A DNA stretch of 10,122 bases. Origin: JACKAN01 sp964502735 (GTDB lineage Bacteria > Bdellovibrionota > Bdellovibrionia > Bdellovibrionales > UBA1609). The stretch is taken from NCBI GenBank assembly GCA_964502735.1, contig CAZCYD010000081.1:1-10122 (forward strand). The letters run 5' to 3'. Both the position numbers and the translations under genes were made by a program. Each line of letters opens with the position of its first letter. Position 1 is the first letter of the stretch. The notes below the pieces were generated by a model that made no database searches, was not told the DNA's origin, and worked only from the letters and a program-made list of their open reading frames with translations. Shown piece after piece: positions 6,226-10,122 of this stretch.

Positions 6226-7098
6226 ATGGGAATTGATCGAGATAGTTTCCACAGAACAGCGGAACAATACCTTAAGCTTTGGTCATGTGAGGTTTCTGAA
6301 GAGCCATTCTTCACTTCATCAAGTTTGCTATGGCCTGCAAAGAGGAACGGCAAAGACATAATACTTAAAGTGGCAGATCCAGAAGATGATGAAGCACACT
6401 CTTCAGCAGCTCTAGAATTTTTCAGTGGTAATGGTTCCGTAAAACTGATGGAACATGAAGGTCATGTTGTACTCTTAGAGAGAATTAACCCGTCGGATCC
6501 TTACATGCTGGAAAGGATGGTTCTGGAAGGACATGACGACAAGGCTACTGAGATAATTTGCGATGTAATAGAGAAACTACACTCCGTTTCAATGAGTAAA
6601 CCAGGACCGGTGACGGCGATTCCCTTTCGCCAAAGATCACTTAGTTTGCGCACCCATGTCGACCAGCGAAAAATCAAAGCAGAGGATTATCTTTTATTTC
6701 GACTAGCTTATGATCTTTTGGATGAACTCATAAACGAAACAGTTGGAACCGAGATTTTCCTTCATGGTGACATTCATCATTTCAATATCTTACATTCGCC
6801 AGATCGCGGGTGGCTAGCAATCGATCCCAAAGGGATTAAGGGTCCTAGAGTTTACGAGTATGTAAATTCGCTCTGTAACCCATATATGCATGAATCGATA
6901 GTGGCAAATGCGGGTCGCATGAGCCGGCAAGCCTCAATTATTTCAGAAATCGGCAACGTTGATAGAGATTTACTGATGCACTTTACCTTCTTACATGCGA
7001 TGCAAGCTGCGTCCTGGAGCTTGGTTGAGCCGGATAAAGGTTACTGGCTTTCTTGCGCAAGAGTCGCGGCTAAATTGGCCGGGTTAAAGGTGCCATAA
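6226..7098 (+). CDS. Aminoglycoside/hydroxyurea kinase-like protein, APH(6) family
   Basis: A 290-aa cytosolic kinase of the protein-kinase fold. Lys48 in I-L-K-V is the ATP lysine. The catalytic loop is F-L-H180-G-D182-I-H-H-F-N187, and the metal-binding Asp is D200 in A-I-D-P-K-G followed by G-P-R-V-Y-E. These blocks match the APH(6)/StrB family, which phosphorylates streptomycin at the 6-hydroxyl or hydroxyurea. Many chromosomal members have no known substrate. Length is usual for the family. The ATG follows an in-frame TAA at 6220-6222, so it cannot start earlier, yet there is no recognisable Shine-Dalgarno in front of it; translation may be weak. It lies 40 bp after the hydrolase and ahead of three acetyltransferases. 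Confidence 0.85.
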   Translation: MGIDRDSFHRTAEQYLKLWSCEVSEEPFFTSSSLLWPAKRNGKDIILKVADPEDDEAHSSAALEFFSGNGSVKLMEHEGHVVLLERINPSDPYMLERMVLEGHDDKATEIICDVIEKLHSVSMSKPGPVTAIPFRQRSLSLRTHVDQRKIKAEDYLLFRLAYDLLDELINETVGTEIFLHGDIHHFNILHSPDRGWLAIDPKGIKGPRVYEYVNSLCNPYMHESIVANAGRMSRQASIISEIGNVDRDLLMHFTFLHAMQAASWSLVEPDKGYWLSCARVAAKLAGLKVP

Positions 7099-7101
7099 AC
7101 C

Positions 7102-7120
7102 AATCAATACTTGATTTTTT
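7102..7120 (+). terminator. Rho-independent terminator after the kinase
   Basis: AATCAA (7102-7107) and TTGATT (7111-7116) form a perfect 6-bp stem with a TAC loop, followed by TTTT. The stem is AT-only, so it is weak, but position and T-run fit. It lies 3 bp after the kinase stop. Confidence 0.45.
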
Positions 7121-7144
7121 CTGAAATTCCACTTAGCTTGATTT

Positions 7145-7305
7145 AAAGCGCATTTCTCGCGCAGAAAGGAAGGTACCTATGAAAACTCAAATGAATCAAA
7201 CTGGCAGCCTTCCTGTTTACCACTCCTAATCGATAAAACTCGAAGCTGCCCCTAGCAAATTTCAATTTTAAAATTGGTTCGCGCTTTCGCGTGGATCAAA
7301 AGGGG
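7145..7305 (+). promoter_or_regulatory. Attenuator-like leader of the tandem GNAT gene
   Basis: This leader contains a small ORF and several competing pairings. GCGC (7148-7151) pairs with GCGC (7159-7162). GGCAGC-c-TTC (7203-7212) pairs with GAAGCTGCC (7242-7250), a 9-bp stem with one bulge whose 5' arm lies in the small ORF. CAATTTTAAAATTG (7263-7276) is a perfect palindrome. CGCG-CTTT-CGCG (7280-7291) sits 6 nt before the Shine-Dalgarno region. AAAGCGC (7145-7151) is also complementary to GCGCTTT (7281-7287), which would exclude both end hairpins. This layout suits translational or transcriptional attenuation. Confidence 0.45.
7179..7229 (+). CDS. 16-residue leader peptide
   Basis: ATG at 7179 follows AAAGGAAGG (7165-7173) and encodes MKTQMNQTGSLPVYHS before TAA at 7227-7229. 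The peptide is polar with no family resemblance. A good ribosome site on so short an ORF, with its last codons in the 5' arm of a 9-bp hairpin, suggests that ribosome position on this ORF decides the fold of the leader, as in ermC- or cat-type leaders. There is no obvious run of one amino acid that would point to amino-acid attenuation. The gap to the acetyltransferase is 81 bp. Confidence 0.5.
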   Translation: MKTQMNQTGSLPVYHS

Positions 7306-7310
7306 TATTC

Positions 7311-8096
7311 ATGATTTTTGACTTTAAAGATAGTCACGGGGCTGTCGTGTGCTCTGTGAGACTGGAACACCTTTGGGCTGATGTCTATGGACTTGTCCAA
7401 AAGGCAGAAACAAAAAATATTACTGCGGAAACTTGGCTTTGGCTTTTTGCCCAAGCTATTGAAACCGCAAAAGCAAAGGAGGCTCGATATATTAATTTTA
7501 GACTAGTTGAAAATGAAACTTCAGAAGAACTTGCCGCTCGATTGCCGGAATTAGGTTTCATAAAGAAACAAGATCGCATTGAGTTTAGAAAAAAGCTCTC
7601 TGAACTTCCAACAGGAGTTGGCTCGCCAATTCAATGGAAAACAGCTCACGAGCTTGGTTTTACAGATTCGGAGGTTGCAAATTTTCTTGCACTTGTCGCC
7701 GAAGGTGATCCCGACTCTGAACCAACTGATGATCCCTTAACCTATATTCAAGATTGGATGAAAGATCCCGTTCTAACATGCGGAACAAATTGCATCGGTA
7801 TCGGTTCGATCAACAGTGAACCATGTGCTTTTATTGTGGCTCAGATCAATCCCAAGAGTAAATGGTCGCGAATTTCCTACATGGGGATTGCACCGAAGTA
7901 CAGAAACCTTGGGCTTGGTATTTGGGTTCATCGGTATGGATTCGATATGATGAGAGCACAGGGCGGAGAGCTTTATCATGGCGGAACAAGCGCGGACAAT
8001 ACTCCGATGCTGAAGCTATTCGAACGACACGGTTGTGAAGTGCACTGTAAAATGCAGGAGTGGATTTTATCTTTTGGAAGTGGAGGTTGTCGATGA
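7311..8096 (+). CDS. Tandem-type GNAT N-acetyltransferase
   Basis: A 261-aa protein with AAAGGGG ending 5 nt before the ATG. The C-terminal half is a full GNAT domain: beta strand R-I-S-Y-M-G-I-A (187-194), acetyl-CoA loop R198-N-L-G-L-G203 (Q/RxxGxG/A), then S-A-D-N-T-P-M-L-K-L-F-E-R-H-G (227-241), the usual motif B. The N-terminal 95 residues look like a degenerate GNAT half: a helix (W-L-F-A-Q-A-I-E), a strand (Y-I-N-F-R-L), then L-P-E-L-G-F-I-K and a closing strand, with no acetyl-CoA loop. Two-lobed GNATs of this kind include drug- and peptide-modifying enzymes, but the substrate cannot be read here. It overlaps the next GNAT by ATGA, so the two are translated together. Confidence 0.82.
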   Translation: MIFDFKDSHGAVVCSVRLEHLWADVYGLVQKAETKNITAETWLWLFAQAIETAKAKEARYINFRLVENETSEELAARLPELGFIKKQDRIEFRKKLSELPTGVGSPIQWKTAHELGFTDSEVANFLALVAEGDPDSEPTDDPLTYIQDWMKDPVLTCGTNCIGIGSINSEPCAFIVAQINPKSKWSRISYMGIAPKYRNLGLGIWVHRYGFDMMRAQGGELYHGGTSADNTPMLKLFERHGCEVHCKMQEWILSFGSGGCR

Positions 8097-8671
8097 GACG
8101 CCCGACAATTGAAACCAAGCGCTTGATCCTTCGGCCACTCCGAAAATCAGATTATTGGACTTGGTATGAGTCCAATGTTGAATGCGCACCGAAAATGAAC
8201 AAGTGGGACAACGGACCTCGAAAACCAGAGACCTGTACGAGAAAGTGGTTTGGTAAAATTCGTAAGCGGCATCAGGAACTCGCTAAGAACGATGACTACT
8301 ATTTTTTTGGTGCCTTCGAAAAGTCAACAGGGAGACTTGTTGGCCATGTTGACATTGATGTCTTTGTCCGTGGCACTCACCAGTTCGCAAATTTCGGCTA
8401 TTACCTTCACAACCCATATTACGGAAAGGGTTATGGCCAGGAAGCGGCGGCGGCGGGACTAAAAATTGGATTTCAGCATCTTAAACTTAATCGGCTTGAA
8501 GCGGCTGTTAATCTGGATAATCGGAAATCAATTCGTCTTTGTCGCGCTATCGGAATGGTTCGAGAGGGTATCAAGAGACGGTATTGGTTCGAGTACGGCA
8601 AATGGGTCGATCACCTGATATATGTTGCGAACCCGGAGGACATCGGACTAAAACCGACAAAGCCATTTTAG
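8093..8671 (+). CDS. RimJ/RimL-like GNAT N-acetyltransferase
   Basis: A 192-aa protein begun at 8093 because GGAGG (8082-8086) lies 6 nt upstream and its ATG overlaps the TGA of the previous gene (ATGA); the ATG at 8060 lacks such a site. It opens with the RimJ/RimL hallmark E-T-K-R-L-I-L-R-P-L (7-16), has the acetyl-CoA loop Y-G-K-G-Y-G (110-115) followed by E-A, and motif B N-L-D-N-R-K-S-I-R-L (140-149) ending in G-M-V-R-E-G. Members acetylate protein N termini, amino acids or antibiotics (for example phosphinothricin-like or aminoglycoside substrates in relatives). The substrate is not determined. A strong terminator follows, so this closes the operon begun by the tandem GNAT. Confidence 0.88.
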   Translation: MRRPTIETKRLILRPLRKSDYWTWYESNVECAPKMNKWDNGPRKPETCTRKWFGKIRKRHQELAKNDDYYFFGAFEKSTGRLVGHVDIDVFVRGTHQFANFGYYLHNPYYGKGYGQEAAAAGLKIGFQHLKLNRLEAAVNLDNRKSIRLCRAIGMVREGIKRRYWFEYGKWVDHLIYVANPEDIGLKPTKPF

Positions 8672-8684
8672 GCATTTGTCGTCT

Positions 8685-8710
8685 GGGGCTCTCACCTATA
8701 GAGCCCCTTT
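8685..8710 (+). terminator. Rho-independent terminator
   Basis: GGGGCTCT (8685-8692) and AGAGCCCC (8700-8707) form a perfect 8-bp stem with a 7-nt loop, followed by TTTCGTTCT. It lies 13 bp after the stop of the RimJ/RimL-like gene. Confidence 0.75.
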
Positions 8711-8714
8711 CGTT

Positions 8715-8770
8715 CTCCTCTAAGGAGTTCTTACTTGAACGCTACTATTGTCTCTGTTAAACCGTTCTGA
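8715..8770 (+). promoter_or_regulatory. SD-sequestering hairpin and 11-codon mini-ORF before the third GNAT
   Basis: CTCCT (8715-8719) pairs perfectly with AGGAG (8723-8727) across a CTA spacer, hiding the only Shine-Dalgarno (AAGGAG, 8722-8727) in this gap. It sits 7 nt before a TTG at 8735 that opens an 11-codon ORF (reading LNATIVSVKPF) ending with TGA at 8768-8770, 2 nt before the ATG of the acetyltransferase. The third GNAT has no site of its own, so reinitiation after this mini-ORF is a plausible route to its translation. The 3-nt spacer makes the hairpin tight, so it may be only a chance palindrome. Confidence 0.38.
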
Positions 8771-8772
8771 TT

Positions 8773-9321
8773 ATGGATTTAGAGTTTAAACCCTTAGTTT
8801 TGCCTAATGAAAGCGAGAGACTTGCGGAATTGCTTTCATCTGAAGAGTGGCCTTTTCATTCAGATTCTAAAGTCTCCCGGGATCGCATATTTGAGCTGAT
8901 CAATAAGGGTTATTATTCAGGGCCAAATCACGCAACGTTTTGGATTTTGGATTCAGCACAAGATCAGCGAATCGGTTTTATTCGTCTTTTTGACCTTGAA
9001 GACATAGGAGATGGAAGTCCACTGTTTGACTTGCGAATCTTAAGCTCTTATCGCGGAAAAGGAATCGGAAAAAAGGCCGTTCTTTGGTTGACTAATTTTT
9101 TATTTGAAAAATGGCCGGAGTTAAACAGAATTGAGGGCACAACTCGTGTTGATAACCTGGCGATGAGAGCCATTTTTAAGAAATGTGGTTACGTCAAGGA
9201 AGGTCACTACCGCCAAGCTTGGCCTACTCAAGACGGGCGAAAATTGGATGCCGTTCAATACACAATTCTCAGAGAAGATTGGCTTTCCGGTTCGCCTACC
9301 TTAGTGCCTTGGAACGATTGA
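8773..9321 (+). CDS. GNAT N-acetyltransferase, third in the cluster
   Basis: A 182-aa single-domain GNAT. The acetyl-CoA loop is Y-R94-G-K-G-I-G99 after the strand F-D-L-R-I-L (85-90). Motif B is R-V-D-N-L-A-M-R-A-I-F-K-K-C-G-Y (125-140), and the end V-K-E-G-H-Y-R-Q-A-W is typical of RimJ/RimL and aminoglycoside 6'-type enzymes. Length is close to that of AAC(6') proteins, but the sequence does not prove that substrate. It starts at ATG 8773 without a nearby Shine-Dalgarno (see the hairpin and mini-ORF before it). The preceding terminator separates it from the two GNATs upstream. It ends only 5 bp from the end of the convergent VOC gene, with no clear terminator between. Confidence 0.86.
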   Translation: MDLEFKPLVLPNESERLAELLSSEEWPFHSDSKVSRDRIFELINKGYYSGPNHATFWILDSAQDQRIGFIRLFDLEDIGDGSPLFDLRILSSYRGKGIGKKAVLWLTNFLFEKWPELNRIEGTTRVDNLAMRAIFKKCGYVKEGHYRQAWPTQDGRKLDAVQYTILREDWLSGSPTLVPWND

Positions 9322-9326
9322 GCAAA

Positions 9327-9719
9327 TTATTTCAACGCCGGGCCTTGCCAACCAAATTGATTTCCATCCGGATCTTCTACGACGAACCATCGGGTACCCC
9401 AATGCGTGTTTTCCGGTTGTGTAATAACGTGAGAGCCGCTCTTAATTCGTGAAAATGACTCGTCTACGTCGTTGGTATTAAAATGAATGCTGATTCTTCC
9501 CTTCGTCTTATAGATTTCAGGCTTATTGCCTGGAGGGGTTAGATCATGATCTTCGGCTAAGACCAATTTGAAATCATGATAGGTGAAGTACGCTAATCTT
9601 CCGGCGTCGGCTGCATCGCCGTGACTATAGGTAACTTTCCAACCTAAAACTTCAGTAAAAAATTGAAACGACTTTGAATAGTCGCGGGGTTGAATAAAAA
9701 GATGATCAAATTTTTCCAT
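9327..9719 (-). CDS. VOC/glyoxalase-fold protein
   Basis: A 130-aa protein with two beta-alpha-beta-beta-beta halves: residues 3-54 (F-D-H6-L-F-I then S-K-S-F-Q-F-F-T-E-V-L-G-W) and 75-125 (I-S-I-H79-F then V-D-E-S-F-S-R-I, ending in V-E-D-P-D-G-N-Q-F-G-W). The D-P-D-G-N motif is a hallmark of the vicinal oxygen chelate superfamily, which includes glyoxalase I, bleomycin-binding proteins, FosA and dioxygenases. H6 and H79 are at the usual metal-ligand positions of each half, so a metal site is possible. GGAG lies 11 nt before the ATG, a long spacing. It follows the small unknown gene by 35 bp on the same strand, probably as one operon. Confidence 0.85.
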   Translation of the reverse strand: MEKFDHLFIQPRDYSKSFQFFTEVLGWKVTYSHGDAADAGRLAYFTYHDFKLVLAEDHDLTPPGNKPEIYKTKGRISIHFNTNDVDESFSRIKSGSHVITQPENTHWGTRWFVVEDPDGNQFGWQGPALK

Positions 9720-9754
9720 ATTGTCTAATACTCCTAAATCTGGCTCGTGCCATT

Positions 9755-10084
9755 TTATTTAACAAAGATACGTTTTGCAGTCTCTAACTGACCGATGTAC
9801 CCATTGGCATCATCACTGCCAATTGCTTTCAAATTTTTAATTGCTTCGTCAAATAGTGATTGTCCCATGTTTAAATTTCCGGAAGCCATGACAATAATCC
9901 CCTTGAACCCCTCTGAAAAAACTTCCTGGAGTCGATCCTGTGCTTTCTTTGCGTAATCGATAGACTGATTGATCGAAGAAATGCCATCCTTAAATTGTGA
10001 CAGCGCCAATTGGAGCGCACTTAGTAGCCAATAGGCTGCAGGCGATGATTGCCCATTAGCACAGTTTAAGGACGGAGAATTCAT
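9755..10084 (-). CDS. Small helical protein of unknown function, possibly frameshifted at its 5' end
   Basis: About 109 aa from the ATG at 10084, or 112 aa from a TTG at 10093; an in-frame TAA at 10106-10108 rules out a longer start. Neither start has a Shine-Dalgarno. The body is mostly helical: Y-W-L-L-S-A-L-Q-L-A-L (21-31 from the first Met), then A-K-K-A-Q-D-R-L-Q-E-V-F, then M-G-Q-S-L-F-D-E-A-I-K-N-L-K-A-I, a TPR-like pattern. The first dozen residues (N-S-P-S-L-N-C) look unlike the rest. Another minus frame is open from the right edge to a TAG-free stop just after the same point, so a single frameshift may join a longer gene that begins outside the window. Function unknown. Confidence 0.5.
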   Translation of the reverse strand: MNSPSLNCANGQSSPAAYWLLSALQLALSQFKDGISSINQSIDYAKKAQDRLQEVFSEGFKGIIVMASGNLNMGQSLFDEAIKNLKAIGSDDANGYIGQLETAKRIFVK

Positions 10085-10086
10085 CA

Positions 10087-10107
10087 AAAGCAAAATGATC
10101 TTGCTTT
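10087..10107. repeat. 7-bp inverted repeat at the 5' end of the unknown gene
   Basis: AAAGCAA (10087-10093) and TTGCTTT (10101-10107) are perfect complements with a 7-nt loop AATGATC. It overlaps the possible start codons of the minus-strand gene and could hide its start or act as an operator. Confidence 0.35.
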
Positions 10108-10122
10108 AGAATGGACAATCTT

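Noticed and set aside
8060..8092. ATG at 8060 as the start of the RimJ/RimL-like gene
   Set aside because: The ATG at 8093 has GGAGG and an ATGA overlap, and the family hallmark begins just after it.
9183..9452. Plus-strand open frame across the end of the third GNAT and the VOC gene
   Set aside because: It is out of frame with both well-supported genes and has an unnatural Arg/Leu/Ser composition.
1..10122. CRISPR array, transposon ends or long direct repeats
   Set aside because: No regularly spaced repeats, no transposase and no long terminal inverted repeats were seen on reading through the window.

Overview
The window is bacterial, AT-rich (about 40% GC in the lines I counted) and densely coded, with short intergenic gaps and strong GGAGG-type ribosome binding sites. 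Sec signal peptides on two proteins, a TldD/TldE pair and several resistance-like enzymes fit a Gram-negative, perhaps a Bdellovibrionota-like genome. No marker gene here fixes the taxonomy, so that is a guess. There is no rRNA, tRNA, CRISPR array or recognisable transposase.

Left part (1-1740): a leader crowded with TTGTA/TTACAA half-sites precedes a secreted DUF2145-like protein whose expected Cys position is Ala. A weak hairpin and the C-terminal remnant of a HipA-type toxin kinase on the minus strand follow. The remnant stops abruptly where a more GC-rich two-gene module begins. That module (about 1740-2618) holds a 67-aa DUF2292-like protein, about 130 nt of strongly self-complementary RNA, and a sigma-70 region-4-like regulator whose Shine-Dalgarno sequence sits in a GAAA-capped hairpin. 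It looks like an inserted module and carries the best candidate here for an undescribed regulatory RNA.

Centre (2750-6185): a translationally coupled pair of TldD/PmbA-family metalloprotease subunits, then competing hairpins, then an exported alpha/beta hydrolase with an apparently complete catalytic triad.

Right part (6226-10122): enzymes typical of small-molecule modification. These are an APH(6)/StrB-like kinase, a tandem-type GNAT acetyltransferase overlapping a RimJ/RimL-like GNAT by ATGA, a third GNAT, and on the opposite strand a VOC/glyoxalase-fold protein with a small unknown protein. The first GNAT is preceded by a 16-codon leader ORF inside a set of competing hairpins. The third is preceded by an SD-sequestering hairpin and an 11-codon TTG-started mini-ORF ending 2 nt before its ATG. 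Both arrangements resemble leader-peptide control of inducible resistance genes, but induction by a drug is inference only.
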